Shown: positions 1 through 8,839, counted from the stretch's first letter. The stretch is DNA of 39,875 nt from Candidatus Omnitrophota bacterium (GCA_023247575.1 JAHFGE010000004.1:1-39875); one strand, 5' to 3'. Numbers and translations are program-made. The notes: generated from the letters alone by a model not told the origin.

Positions 1-883
1 GGGTATCGTGCGGCAATTCTTCAAATCCTGCCACCGCATCTGTGCTATGAAGATATTCATAAAGTTTGGAGGTGTTCCAATACCGGCGATGGTCCATAAA
101 CCCGTGGGCTCCCATACCTAAACCGATATACTCTCCTCCCTGCCAGTAATTTTTATTATGCCGTGACTGAAAACCATCCTTGGCAAAATTGCTGATCTCA
201 TATTGTTGAAATCCATACTCTTTAAGGATTTCTATCACTTCTTGATAATGCTGTGCTATTTTCTCTTCATCGTCGAGCTTGAGGCCTTGAGCATAAAAGC
301 GGCTTTGGGGTTCGATCGTCAAAGTATATAACGACAGATGCTCGCCGCCTAAAGAGGCCATCGCCGCAACATCCGTATGTAATTCATCTTCTGTTTGGGA
401 AGGAAAGGCGTACATCAAATCCAGATTGATATTATCAAATCCGTTCTCTCTTAATAAGGCATAGGCGGCCTTGGCCTGCGTGGTGCTGTGGCGCCGTCCC
501 AGGGATTTCAAGTAATGATCATTGAGGGACTGAATGCCTAAACTGATCCGATTAACGCCCCATTGTTTGATAGCTTTAGCTTTTTCTTGATCCATGCTTT
601 CAGGATTAACTTCCAATGTAATTTCACATTTGCTGTCTAAAGAAAAATATTTGTTTACTATTTGCATTAATCGCCCGAGCTGTGTGGCCGATAACAGCGA
701 CGGTGTGCCGCCGCCTATATAAACGGTATCCAGATGCGCCCCCTGATAATGTTCGGCCTCCTGCTCCAATCGGTTTAAATAATCATCGGCGTAATGCATT
801 TGCGCCACCGCAATAGGAAACGAACAGAATAAACATTTGTGCGAACAAAAGGGAATATGAATATAAATGGAAGCAGCTTTCAT
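1..883 (-). CDS. hemW: HemW-like radical SAM protein, 3' part cut by window edge
   Basis: The first 294 residues run off the left edge of the window. The N-terminus has the radical SAM cluster motif C-x3-C-x2-C at residues 13, 17 and 20 (FCSHKCLFC), preceded by the IYIHIPF strand, and a GGGTPS motif near residue 55. There is no fourth cysteine two residues after the cluster, which is the HemW pattern and not that of HemN coproporphyrinogen III dehydrogenase. HemW proteins are considered heme chaperones. The start at 883 is the first ATG before the conserved strand, and no Shine-Dalgarno sequence precedes it. It is divergent from the microgene at 981. Family assignment is firm; HemW against HemN is probable. 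Confidence 0.88.
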   Translation of the reverse strand, partial: MKAASIYIHIPFCSHKCLFCSFPIAVAQMHYADDYLNRLEQEAEHYQGAHLDTVYIGGGTPSLLSATQLGRLMQIVNKYFSLDSKCEITLEVNPESMDQEKAKAIKQWGVNRISLGIQSLNDHYLKSLGRRHSTTQAKAAYALLRENGFDNINLDLMYAFPSQTEDELHTDVAAMASLGGEHLSLYTLTIEPQSRFYAQGLKLDDEEKIAQHYQEVIEILKEYGFQQYEISNFAKDGFQSRHNKNYWQGGEYIGLGMGAHGFMDHRRYWNTSKLYEYLHSTDAVAGFEELPHDT

Positions 884-914
884 AGGATGGTCATAAAAAT
901 TTTTAAAATTTTTT

Positions 915-942
915 TTGCATAACCTCATGCATATGTTACTAT
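915..942 (+). promoter_or_regulatory. Promoter of the 12-residue microgene
   Basis: TTGCAT, a 16-bp spacer and TACTAT resemble a sigma-70 promoter. It lies in the AT-rich divergent region between hemW and the microgene and would start a leader of about 30 nt that carries the AAAGGAGAG ribosome binding site. Confidence 0.5.
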
Positions 943-980
943 CTTATTAACAAATCAATCCTTAAGAAAGGAGAGAGAAG

Positions 981-1019
981 ATGGCAAAGAAAAAAAAGAG
1001 AACAGCCAAAAGGAAATAG
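981..1019 (+). CDS. 12-residue lysine/arginine-rich microprotein
   Basis: This tiny gene encodes MAKKKKRTAKRK. The case for it being a gene is its setting: a promoter-like sequence at 915-942, an AAAGGAGAG ribosome binding site about 5-9 nt before the ATG, and a hairpin followed by T-rich sequence 30 nt after the stop. Nine of its twelve residues are Lys or Arg, so it could bind nucleic acid or the ribosome. No family can be assigned from the sequence. It might also be the leader peptide of a short regulatory RNA. Confidence 0.55.
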   Translation: MAKKKKRTAKRK

Positions 1020-1045
1020 GATCTGTTTTCGCTTTTCATTGACAT

Positions 1046-1076
1046 AAAGCCCTCTGGATGATCAGAGGGTTTTATG
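1046..1076. terminator. Bidirectional rho-independent terminator
   Basis: CCCTCTG (1050-1056) and CAGAGGG (1063-1069) form a 7-bp stem with a 6-nt loop, followed by TTTTAT on the plus strand and preceded by an A-rich run. It ends the microgene transcript and, on the minus strand, the tat end of the long biotin-region operon. The tatC stop codon (1062-1064) lies in the hairpin. Confidence 0.75.
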
Positions 1077-1772
1077 TTTAGATGTTATCCTCACAAAAAT
1101 AATCCCTACCTCATACAAAATAATCAATGGCACGGCCAATAAAACCTGCGAGACAACATCCGGCGGCGTAACAATAGCGGCCACAATCAAAATAATCATG
1201 ATGGCATGGCGGCGTTTCTGCCGTAAAAATTCAGGCGTAGCAATCCCTATCTTGGCCAGGAAGGCTAAAATCAAAGGTAACTCAAACGTCACTCCAAAAG
1301 CGATCAACATGTTCGCCAAAAATCCCATGTAATGGCTGACCGTAATCATCGGCTGCATAGAGGGGGAAGAAAAACTCATCAGAAACCTGTAGGTCAAAGG
1401 AATACCAACAAAGTAAGAAAAAGCCACACCTAAAAGAAAAAACAACAAAGATAAGGGGCCAAAGAGTGCCACGAATTTTTTCTCATGAGGCCGCAGGGCC
1501 ACGCCCACGAAGACCCACACCTGATACAGTGTCCAGGGAAAGGAAATCAAAAACCCCATGACAGCGGCCAGCGTCATATAGGCACCAAAAGCTTCGGTGG
1601 GTGCAGTATAAATTAAATGTCCGGCAGGTTTGATGATCCATGGCAGAATTCTTCCTACAAAATTATAACAGGCCAGTGTGGCTATGATAAAACCAAGCAG
1701 GATTTTAATCAGCCGTTGGCGCAGTTCATCCACATGGATTAAAAACGATTGAAAGGATGCGGGAAATTTCAC
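1062..1772 (-). CDS. tatC: Sec-independent protein translocase subunit TatC
   Basis: A 236-residue polytopic inner-membrane protein of normal TatC length, with six predicted hydrophobic segments. The N-terminal FLIHVDELRQRLI region matches the conserved TatC 'HL.ELR.R' motif that binds twin-arginine signal peptides, and a conserved glutamate lies in the FELPL motif near residue 164. Together with TatA it exports folded proteins across the cytoplasmic membrane. The start is GTG at 1772, overlapping the tatA TGA stop as GTGA, so translation is probably coupled. The stop lies within the downstream terminator hairpin. Confidence 0.95.
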   Translation of the reverse strand: MKFPASFQSFLIHVDELRQRLIKILLGFIIATLACYNFVGRILPWIIKPAGHLIYTAPTEAFGAYMTLAAVMGFLISFPWTLYQVWVFVGVALRPHEKKFVALFGPLSLLFFLLGVAFSYFVGIPLTYRFLMSFSSPSMQPMITVSHYMGFLANMLIAFGVTFELPLILAFLAKIGIATPEFLRQKRRHAIMIILIVAAIVTPPDVVSQVLLAVPLIILYEVGIIFVRITSKHKTL

Positions 1773-1969
1773 TTCGGGTTCTGGTCAGCCGGTTTTCCGA
1801 CTCCCTGATCTTTTTCAGAGTCGGTTTCTTCCTCAACATCTCGCAGATTCTTTTTGAACTCGCGAATAGCTTTTCCAATAGCCGCTCCTATTTCCGGTAA
1901 TCTCTGAGCGCCAAAAAGCAAAACAAATACAATCAAAATTAAAATCAGTTCGCCTGTACGTCCACCCAT
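1769..1969 (-). CDS. tatA: Sec-independent protein translocase subunit TatA/TatB
   Basis: A 66-residue protein with a short N-terminal membrane helix (ELILILIVFVLLFG), the FGAQRLPEIG hinge typical of TatA/E, then an amphipathic helix (GKAIREFKKNL) and an acidic tail. I chose the ATG at 1969 because AAGGAG lies 8 nt upstream and the family starts there; the frame is open upstream through repeat sequence but that part has no TatA character. It overlaps tatC by GTGA. TatA forms the protein-conducting element of the Tat system. A single TatA-type gene with TatC suggests a minimal two-component system, unless a tatB lies elsewhere. Confidence 0.93.
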   Translation of the reverse strand: MGGRTGELILILIVFVLLFGAQRLPEIGAAIGKAIREFKKNLRDVEEETDSEKDQGVGKPADQNPK

Positions 1970-1990
1970 AACATCACGCTCCTTAATTTG

Positions 1991-2125
1991 TCCCGACGTT
2001 ATGTCGGGACGAATTAATCCCGACCCCGCTTCTTGCATTCTGCAAGAATGCAGCGGGGGAGGGATCTACAATTCTGTTTTATTGTATAAGCTCCTCCCCG
2101 CCCCGACAAGGGAAATTTATCTCCC
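1991..2125. repeat. Cluster of GC-rich palindromes upstream of tatA
   Basis: The gap between the ABC transporter and tatA is filled by inverted repeats. TCCCGAC/GTCGGGA (1991-2009) has a 5-nt loop. A second imperfect hairpin spans 2024-2058 (CCCCGC ... GCGGGG), and a CCTCCCCGCCCCGAC segment follows near 2090-2106. A related CCCCGAC/GTCGGGG hairpin occurs at 39805-39824 before the giant gene, so this looks like a dispersed repeat family. It may also attenuate transcription into tatAC. Confidence 0.6.
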
Positions 2126-2140
2126 AGCCAAACGAATGAA

Positions 2141-3754
2141 TTACTCAGAAAGACGGATGATGACGCCTTTACGCCTTGCACGGGTATAGGCATGGTCCAG
2201 CAGGCGCAGGGAGATGATTGAATAGAGTAAGGCCAAGGCAAGTCCAGCCAATAAAGGGCATGCAGTATGGGCGCTAAACCCATACGATTGGCGGAAAAAT
2301 TCCAGAAAATGGGTCATCGGTACCAGCAAAGCTAAATTTTGGAAAAACGCAGGCAAGACATTAACCGGATAATAAATCCCGCATAGAATCATAAATAAAT
2401 GCGCAAACATCCAAGCCGTGATCTCCACCTTCTGGCCAAAAGATAGAATCAGAATATTGACCATAATACCTAGAATCAAGGCGCACAAAAAAAGCCCCAG
2501 CAGAAACCAGACCGTAACAAAAAATCCAGGCAAATGAAAACCGAACCCCCACGTGGCGGCAAGGGCCAGCAAGGTAAAAGCAATAAATCCCCGTAAAATT
2601 CCTACCAGCCAAGTACCAAATACCCCCTCAGTTACTCCTACCGGTGCCAGTAAGGTGTGTTTGAGACTTTTAGACCACAACTCGTAAAGCACGGTATAGC
2701 CTACATCCAGCTGAGTGATCTGCAAAATCCCCGCCGCCAATGCTCCCGTCATAATAAAGTTGAGGGTTTGCCCTCCTAAATTAATAAATTTGGCCATCAG
2801 GCCTATGGAAACCAGGCTAATGAGCGGCCAGAAAAACACATCGGTCATCACAAATAAATTGCGAGAGGCAAAAATAAGGCTGCGATAGGTAAAGGCAAAG
2901 CTGCGCTTGAACCAATCAGACAAACTGCTGTCGTCCTTGAATACCTTTCCAGGGCCGGATCCTGTCAAAAGTGGAGATTTAACCGGTTGTCCCTGATTAC
3001 TAACCGTCCCTGCTAATTGAATAAAAACCTGTTCCAGATCGTCGGTATTATGTAAACGTTTTAATTCTTCAATAAACTTAAGTTTAATGATCTGTCCCTT
3101 TTGAATAAAGGCTACTCTCTGGCACAATTCTTCAACTTCAGCCATATTATGGCTGGTCAACAGCACCGTGACTTTACGTTTGTGAAGAATTTCACGGATA
3201 ATCTGGCGAGTTTTTAAAGCCACGTCGGGATCAAGGCCGAGGGTTGGTTCATCTAAAAAAAGAATTTTGGGATCATTGAGCAAAGACTTGGCCAGAGACA
3301 AACGCTGCTTGGTCCCCGAGGAAAGTTCATCAAAACGCTGGCCCGCATAATCTTTGAGGTAAAACAATTCCATCACTTCCTCAACCTTGTGCTGTAAACC
3401 GATCCCCGACAAACCATAGAGCCATGCATAAAATTTTAAATTCTCCTCGACGGTCAGACTGAAGGCATAATTGGGATAGCCCGAGGACATATTGATGAGA
3501 CGGCGGATGGCGGAAAAATTCTCTCTTCTCGATTCGATGCCTCGAATTTCAATCCGGCCGCTGTCAGGCAATAACAGTGTCGAAAGGGTATTTAAAAACG
3601 TGGTCTTGCCGGCTCCATTGGGCCCCAGGATGCCTAAAATTTCCCCTTCTTCAACATCCAAATCGATACCGTCCAAAGCACGGATGATGTTTCCTGATGG
3701 AGAATACGAACGGAAAGTCTTTTTTAAGGCACAGACCTGAATGATGGGGGGCAT
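2141..3754 (-). CDS. ABC transporter, ATPase fused to ABC-2 type permease
   Basis: A 537-residue fusion. Residues 1-235 are an ABC ATPase with Walker A GPNGAGKTT at 44-52, signature LSSGTKQ at 144-150 and Walker B ILFLDEP at 164-170. After a linker, residues about 285-525 form an ABC-2 permease with about six membrane segments, of the kind found in drug or polysaccharide/lipid exporters. The two are usually separate genes, so a half-transporter fusion that works as a homodimer is likely. The substrate cannot be read from the sequence. The start overlaps the 3' end of pgi by 31 nt in another frame. Confidence 0.9.
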   Translation of the reverse strand: MPPIIQVCALKKTFRSYSPSGNIIRALDGIDLDVEEGEILGILGPNGAGKTTFLNTLSTLLLPDSGRIEIRGIESRRENFSAIRRLINMSSGYPNYAFSLTVEENLKFYAWLYGLSGIGLQHKVEEVMELFYLKDYAGQRFDELSSGTKQRLSLAKSLLNDPKILFLDEPTLGLDPDVALKTRQIIREILHKRKVTVLLTSHNMAEVEELCQRVAFIQKGQIIKLKFIEELKRLHNTDDLEQVFIQLAGTVSNQGQPVKSPLLTGSGPGKVFKDDSSLSDWFKRSFAFTYRSLIFASRNLFVMTDVFFWPLISLVSIGLMAKFINLGGQTLNFIMTGALAAGILQITQLDVGYTVLYELWSKSLKHTLLAPVGVTEGVFGTWLVGILRGFIAFTLLALAATWGFGFHLPGFFVTVWFLLGLFLCALILGIMVNILILSFGQKVEITAWMFAHLFMILCGIYYPVNVLPAFFQNLALLVPMTHFLEFFRQSYGFSAHTACPLLAGLALALLYSIISLRLLDHAYTRARRKGVIIRLSE

Positions 3755-5013
3755 AAAAGGGCAAACATTTTCTTTTTGTAAGCTTCCACGCCTGGCTGAT
3801 CAAAAGGATTGACGCCCAGAAGATAACCGGAGATGGCTACGGCTTTTTCAAAAAAGTAAAACAGGTGGCCTAAATGAAAAACATCCGCCTGGCAAAGGCC
3901 GATGGTCATGTTGGGCACCCCGCCTTCAAAATGGGCAGCAGCGGTAGCTTCATAAGCTTTCTTATTGACGAAATCAAAACTTTTGTCCGCCACATAATTA
4001 AACCCATCCAAATTATCCGCCTCATGGGGAATAAGTACATCATGTTGGGGCTTATCCATGGCAATAAATGTTTCGAAGATATTGCGTTCCCCCTCCTGCA
4101 TTTGCTGTCCCATAGAGTGTAAGTCCGTCGAGAAAATCATGGAAGCAGGAAAAATGCCTTTGCCGTTTTTGCCTTCGCTTTCACCAAAAAGCTGTTTGAG
4201 CCATTCTCCGACATAATGCGCCTGAGGATAAAAGGAAGAAAATACCTCGATCTTTTTGCCCTTACGATAAAGAATGTTACGGATGGCGGCATAGCGATAG
4301 CAGTTATTTTTATTCAAATCGGCTTCTTTGTATTCCTGCTGGCCTTTTTGCGCCCCTTCCACCAACGATTGCACGTCAACCCCGGCCAAAGCCAGAGGAA
4401 CAAGCCCGACGGGGGTTAACACCGAAAAGCGCCCGCCAACATCATCGGGGATGACAAAGGAACGATAACCTCCCTTGTCGGCAATTTGGCGCAGAGCTCC
4501 CTTTTTAGAATCCGTCACACAAATAATACGTTTTGTTAATTCCGAGGGGCCACATTGAGCTTCCAAGAATTTTTTTACCGCTCGAAAAGCAATGGCCGGC
4601 TCCGTGGTCGTCCCGGATTTAGAAATAACAACTACACCTGGCCGTTTACCTTTAAGGGTTTCAAAAAGGTTATACAAATAATCGCTGGAAATGTTGTGAC
4701 CAGCATAATAAACAGGGATTTTAGATGCATGGCCCAAAAATTCCATGGCAGCCCGAATCCCCAAATAGGACCCCCCAATGCCAATGGATACCAGACAATC
4801 ACAATGTTGTTGGATCTGGGCCGCTAAAGACTGTAATTCTTTTAAAAAATTTTTCTGTATTTGGGAAGGCAACTCGAGCCAGCCGATAAATTCCGATCCC
4901 TTGCCTTTTTTCCCATGCAGATCTGCATGGGCCTTGGCAACGGCAGGAGAAATCTTTTTAATATCTTCCTCGTTAACAAAACCTTTCAGGTATTGGGTAT
5001 GAAAAGAAATCAT
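3724..5013 (-). CDS. pgi: Glucose-6-phosphate isomerase
   Basis: Catalyses interconversion of glucose 6-phosphate and fructose 6-phosphate in glycolysis and gluconeogenesis. The 429 residues fit the short bacterial form. Visible family motifs are GIGGSYLG near residue 100, the ISKSGTTTE phosphate-binding segment near 132, and the STDLHSMGQ signature near residue 297, with the catalytic base region KKAYEATAAAH downstream. The ATG overlaps the mnmA stop as ATGA, so it is translationally coupled. It is embedded in the biotin/sulfur gene run with no metabolic link beyond operon membership. Confidence 0.96.
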   Translation of the reverse strand: MISFHTQYLKGFVNEEDIKKISPAVAKAHADLHGKKGKGSEFIGWLELPSQIQKNFLKELQSLAAQIQQHCDCLVSIGIGGSYLGIRAAMEFLGHASKIPVYYAGHNISSDYLYNLFETLKGKRPGVVVISKSGTTTEPAIAFRAVKKFLEAQCGPSELTKRIICVTDSKKGALRQIADKGGYRSFVIPDDVGGRFSVLTPVGLVPLALAGVDVQSLVEGAQKGQQEYKEADLNKNNCYRYAAIRNILYRKGKKIEVFSSFYPQAHYVGEWLKQLFGESEGKNGKGIFPASMIFSTDLHSMGQQMQEGERNIFETFIAMDKPQHDVLIPHEADNLDGFNYVADKSFDFVNKKAYEATAAAHFEGGVPNMTIGLCQADVFHLGHLFYFFEKAVAISGYLLGVNPFDQPGVEAYKKKMFALLCPPSFRSVP

Positions 5014-6101
5014 GGGGATAGACTTTGGTCGATGATTGCTCCGCCTAGCACCACGTCATCTCGATAAAACACCACCGACTGTCCTGGTGTGACGGATTTT
5101 TGAGGCTGAGCAAATTCCAGACGCACATGGGCCTGGTCCAAAACTGTCAACTGAGCTTGCACTTCGGGAGAATTATAACGAATTCTAGCCATGACTTCTA
5201 TGGTTTCTTTGGGAATTTCCATACTGACCCAGTTGGTTTGGCTGGCGATAAGCCCTTTGGAATAAAGTTTATCCAAGCCTGCGATGTACACCGTATTGGT
5301 CTTGGCATCAATACGGTAAACATAAACGGGGTAACCTAAGGCGAGCCCCAGCTTATCACGCTGGCCAACGGTGTAATAAGCAATGCCTTTGTGCTGGCCC
5401 ACCACCCTGTTTTGATCATCCACAAAATTTCCCGGAATCATGGCTTCTTGGCCCACCCGGTCTTCTAGGAATTTCTTGTAGCCTGCAGCCGGTACAAAAC
5501 AGATATCCTGGCTTTCGGGTTTCTCGGCGGTATTTAGCTTATATTTGCGGGCTAGGTCCCGCACCTGAGGTTTAGTCAAACCTCCCAGAGGAAAAAGCAC
5601 CGATGGCAAAGTTTCCTTAGCCATGCTGTAAAGAAAATAGGACTGATCCTTCTGGCTGTCGGTGGCTTTTTTTAGCTCAAATCGATGATTGTTCTGATTG
5701 AATTCGATTCTACCGTAATGGCCGGTGGCAATATAGTCTGCTCCTAAAGATTTCACTTTGCTGTAAAGCGTACCGAACTTCAAATGCTGATTACAGCGCA
5801 CGCAAGGGTTTGGAGTGCGGCCGCTTAAATATTCTTTAGTAAAATCCTCGATGATGTAATCATTAATGTCAGCGGCAAAATTAAACACATAGTGAGGGAT
5901 ATCTAAAATTTCCGCAGCTCGTTTGGCATCGCTAATACCCTCAACCCCACAACAGGATGCACGGCCGTCGTTATGAGTGATATTAAAACACATGGTCACC
6001 CCAACGGTGTTATAGCCAGATTCTTTAATTAAGCCTGCTACCACCGAAGAATCCACTCCGCCGGACATGGCGACGAAAACTGTTCTTTTATTATTATCCA
6101 T
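5010..6101 (-). CDS. mnmA: tRNA-specific 2-thiouridylase MnmA
   Basis: Makes 2-thiouridine at the wobble position U34 of tRNA Lys, Glu and Gln. The 363 residues carry the PP-loop SGGVDSS (13-19), which adenylates the uridine, the first catalytic cysteine in PCVRCN near residue 107 and the second in SQDICFV near residue 205. MnmA receives sulfur from a cysteine desulfurase, and an IscS-type gene stands at the head of the same gene run. It overlaps bioA by 8 nt and pgi by 4 nt. Confidence 0.97.
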   Translation of the reverse strand: MDNNKRTVFVAMSGGVDSSVVAGLIKESGYNTVGVTMCFNITHNDGRASCCGVEGISDAKRAAEILDIPHYVFNFAADINDYIIEDFTKEYLSGRTPNPCVRCNQHLKFGTLYSKVKSLGADYIATGHYGRIEFNQNNHRFELKKATDSQKDQSYFLYSMAKETLPSVLFPLGGLTKPQVRDLARKYKLNTAEKPESQDICFVPAAGYKKFLEDRVGQEAMIPGNFVDDQNRVVGQHKGIAYYTVGQRDKLGLALGYPVYVYRIDAKTNTVYIAGLDKLYSKGLIASQTNWVSMEIPKETIEVMARIRYNSPEVQAQLTVLDQAHVRLEFAQPQKSVTPGQSVVFYRDDVVLGGAIIDQSLSP

Positions 6102-7401
6102 AAAAATCCCCGCCCGTAATTTCTTTAATGACCCTATACGTCGACATCAACAGGTATTCCAATTCATCCATCTTAATAACCAACGGTGGCAAAATAACCA
6201 CCACATTCCCTAACGGCCGCAAAATAACCCCATATTGACGCGCTGCCTGACAAACACGCGTCCCCACACGGCCGTCCCAACGTCCTTTTAATTCAATACC
6301 TGCCATAAAACCGCACTGGCGCACTTCTACGACGGAAGGGAGATTATAAAACATCTTTAATTGCTGAGCCAGAAATTTTATTTTAGGGGAGAGCTTCTTT
6401 AAGGTATGCTCTTTTTCAAACACCTCCAGATTGGCCAAGGCTGCCGCACAAGCTAAAGGATTTCCTGTGTAAGTATGTCCGTGAAAAAATGTCTTCTGGT
6501 CTTTATAGTCAAAAACAAAGCCATCATAAATCTTTTGGGTGGTCAGGGTGGCTGCCAACGGCAGATAGCCACCGGTCATCCCTTTGGCCAAGCATAGAAA
6601 GTCAGGGCTGACCGCCTCCTGCTGGCAGGCGAACATTTTTCCTGTGCGGCCAAAGCCAGTGGCGACTTCATCAGCAATCAAAAACACGTCATATTTGGAA
6701 CAGAGTCGACGAAATTCTTTTAACACTCCTTTGGGCCACACCAACATGCCAGCGGCTCCCTGAATCAAGGGCTCAACAACCAACGCCGCCACAGACGGCG
6801 CTTTCTTCTTCAGCAACGTTTCAAAATCATTAACCGCTTGCCAGCCTTGCCCTTTTAAAGCCACCGTCTTAAAAATTAACCCCCGATAGACTTTATGGAA
6901 AAGATCGATGCCCCCGACACTAACAGACCCCAACGTATCACCGTGATAGGAATTTTGTAAATGCACCAAGCTACGCTTATTCTTGTGTCCTGTATTTTGC
7001 CAGTATTGATACGCCATCTTCAAAGCAATTTCCACCGCGGTTGAGCCGTTATCCGAATAGAAAACTTTTTTTAAACCCCTGGGAACAATCTCGATAAGCC
7101 TTTTCGATAATTCCACCGACGCAGTATTCGCTAATCCTAACAAAGTGGAGTGGCTGATTTTGTCGATTTGCCTCTTGATCGCCGCGTCAATCTTTGGATG
7201 GCGATGGCCATGCACATTGACCCATAAAGAGGAAACACCATCGATGTAGCACTTGCCTTCAGTATCGATCAAATAAATACCATCGGCCTTATCAATAATG
7301 AGCGGCTGATTTTGATCCGCCAGCCAATCCTTCATCTGGGTAAAAGGGTGCCAGAGGTAGCGTTTATCCCAGACCTTTAATTGATTTTTAAATTTTGACA
7401 T
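6094..7401 (-). CDS. bioA: Adenosylmethionine-8-amino-7-oxononanoate aminotransferase (DAPA synthase)
   Basis: PLP-dependent class III aminotransferase of 435 residues that converts KAPA to DAPA in biotin synthesis. It shows the WHPFTQM substrate motif near residue 17, DEVATGFGRTG near 245 (PLP-ring aspartate) and the Schiff-base lysine in AKGMTGGYLP near residue 273. The WHPFTQ and GMTGGYLPLAAT motifs separate BioA from other class III aminotransferases. The start overlaps the end of bioD by 25 nt. Confidence 0.97.
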   Translation of the reverse strand: MSKFKNQLKVWDKRYLWHPFTQMKDWLADQNQPLIIDKADGIYLIDTEGKCYIDGVSSLWVNVHGHRHPKIDAAIKRQIDKISHSTLLGLANTASVELSKRLIEIVPRGLKKVFYSDNGSTAVEIALKMAYQYWQNTGHKNKRSLVHLQNSYHGDTLGSVSVGGIDLFHKVYRGLIFKTVALKGQGWQAVNDFETLLKKKAPSVAALVVEPLIQGAAGMLVWPKGVLKEFRRLCSKYDVFLIADEVATGFGRTGKMFACQQEAVSPDFLCLAKGMTGGYLPLAATLTTQKIYDGFVFDYKDQKTFFHGHTYTGNPLACAAALANLEVFEKEHTLKKLSPKIKFLAQQLKMFYNLPSVVEVRQCGFMAGIELKGRWDGRVGTRVCQAARQYGVILRPLGNVVVILPPLVIKMDELEYLLMSTYRVIKEITGGDFYG

Positions 7402-8033
7402 TTATTAAATATTTCTTTGGCGGTAAATTTTTTTAAATAGGGGATAATTCCCAAAACATTAACCTTCGATAAACGTCCAATTTCAACAGGATTTGTTTGT
7501 TCCGCGATACCTTTCTTTTTAGGAGTCATGTCGCTAAAAATAATCCCCTTGATTTTAAGTCCGTAGGCTTTAGCCTGGTTAATGGTTAACAGCGTATGGT
7601 TAATGGTCCCTAATCCCAGTCGAGAAACAACAATTACTTCGGCGTTTAATTCACGAATTAAATCGGCATTATAATAGTCCTCGGCCAACGGCACCATCAG
7701 GCCGCCAGCACCCTCGATAAGAATTACATCATGACGATCAGTTAATTGTTTGAAGGCTTCTTTAATTTTTTGAAGGTCAAATTTAATGTTCGAACGCCGC
7801 AGAGCTAAATGAGGTGATAAGGGCTCTGGCGCAAAAATGGGATTGATGAAAGAAATGTCCTCTTGAAGTCCCAACGCTTTCTTAAGAAACTGCGCATCAT
7901 TGCCTGCACATTGCACCGGCTTCATGACCCCGACATTCATGCCCTGCTTTTGCAACAAGAGCCCCAAGATATAGACTGTGATGGTCTTTCCCGCGTTGGT
8001 ATCCGTCGCGGTAATAAATATTGGTTTACGCAT
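7377..8033 (-). CDS. bioD: ATP-dependent dethiobiotin synthetase
   Basis: Closes the ureido ring of dethiobiotin from DAPA, CO2 and ATP. The P-loop variant TATDTNAGKT is near the N-terminus and EGAGGLMVPL is the DAPA/Mg site motif. I start it at the ATG at 8033 (MRKPIFIT), which overlaps the bioC TAA stop by 8 nt; the frame extends to 8075, but those extra residues precede the conserved first strand. The 218-residue length is normal. It is co-transcribed with bioC and bioA. Confidence 0.95.
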   Translation of the reverse strand: MRKPIFITATDTNAGKTITVYILGLLLQKQGMNVGVMKPVQCAGNDAQFLKKALGLQEDISFINPIFAPEPLSPHLALRRSNIKFDLQKIKEAFKQLTDRHDVILIEGAGGLMVPLAEDYYNADLIRELNAEVIVVSRLGLGTINHTLLTINQAKAYGLKIKGIIFSDMTPKKKGIAEQTNPVEIGRLSKVNVLGIIPYLKKFTAKEIFNKCQNLKIN

Positions 8034-8796
8034 GGGCATTAATCCAAATAATTTCAAAGGTGATGCGAATGCCATTGTGATAAGGATAATTTTTTAGACA
8101 ATAGGCATTGGCCTTCTCTAAACTGGTGGCTCCTACAAATGCACCATTGGAGAGCACATTAGCGCCGATAGCTTTCAGCCATGTCAAAACCTCCCAGAGG
8201 TCCTTAAACTGAATGTGAATACGTTCATAATCGACGTGGGATTGCCCAAACCCTGCCTGCTTCAGACTTCCTTCGATCTCTTCCATCAAAGGCAAACGGT
8301 TCAGAGGTCCGGCTACACCAACGGCCTGCAAAGAAGCAAACAGTTCTTCACAGGTATAAAACCCAAACAAAGTTGCAGCCAGCACACCTTTTTTGTCTAA
8401 TACTCGATGGACTTCCTGGAAAGCCTGCGATAAATCCAAAACCCATTGATAGGCCAGATTGGAGATGACCACATCCATGCTTTCATCCTTAAAAGGTAAC
8501 CGATGGGCATCGCCACAGATCCAATGGATACCCTCATCTTTTTCTTTGGCCTTAGCCAACATCCCTTCGGAGAAATCCATGCCCGTCACATCGCTTTCAG
8601 GAAAATAAAATTTGGCTTTAGCAGTCAAATAGCCGGTACCGCAACCGACATCGAGAATATGGGTTACCTTGGCCAGGTGTATAATTTTTTGTACCAGTTC
8701 TCGACCGATTTCCCGATGGAGACTGGCTAAAATGTCATATTGGTCAGCAGCCTCAGTAAAGGCTTTGCGGATTTTGTTATTAAGGGTTTGCCACAT
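8026..8796 (-). CDS. bioC: Malonyl-ACP O-methyltransferase BioC
   Basis: SAM-dependent class I methyltransferase, 256 residues. Motif I ILDVGCGTGY is near residue 47, an aspartate at the end of strand 2 (VTGMDFSEGM) follows, and VISNLAYQW matches the BioC post-II motif. BioC methylates malonyl-ACP so that fatty-acid enzymes can build the pimeloyl chain. With bioH in the same operon the BioC-BioH route to pimeloyl-ACP is complete. The ATG at 8796 lies 14 nt downstream of a perfect palindrome. Confidence 0.93.
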   Translation of the reverse strand: MWQTLNNKIRKAFTEAADQYDILASLHREIGRELVQKIIHLAKVTHILDVGCGTGYLTAKAKFYFPESDVTGMDFSEGMLAKAKEKDEGIHWICGDAHRLPFKDESMDVVISNLAYQWVLDLSQAFQEVHRVLDKKGVLAATLFGFYTCEELFASLQAVGVAGPLNRLPLMEEIEGSLKQAGFGQSHVDYERIHIQFKDLWEVLTWLKAIGANVLSNGAFVGATSLEKANAYCLKNYPYHNGIRITFEIIWINAHA

Positions 8797-8809
8797 CGTT
8801 AAATTCTCC

Positions 8810-8838
8810 GTAGAGACGAGGCAATGCCTCGTCTCTAC
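8810..8838. repeat. 29-bp perfect palindrome between bioH and bioC
   Basis: Two 14-nt arms (GTAGAGACGAGGCA and its complement) flank one central base. It begins one base after the bioH stop codon and ends 13 nt before the bioC start. It is self-complementary on both strands and has no T-run, so it looks more like a REP/MITE-type repeat than a terminator. It could act as an mRNA processing or stabilising hairpin inside the operon. Confidence 0.7.
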
Positions 8839-8839
8839 A

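Noticed and set aside
3874..4122. Plus-strand open frame opposite pgi
   Set aside because: Mirrors a strongly conserved gene, has no ribosome binding site and no recognisable family.
7377..8075. Longer bioD from the upstream start at 8075
   Set aside because: The extra 14 residues lie within bioC coding sequence and precede the conserved first strand; the start at 8033 overlaps the bioC stop in the usual coupled manner.
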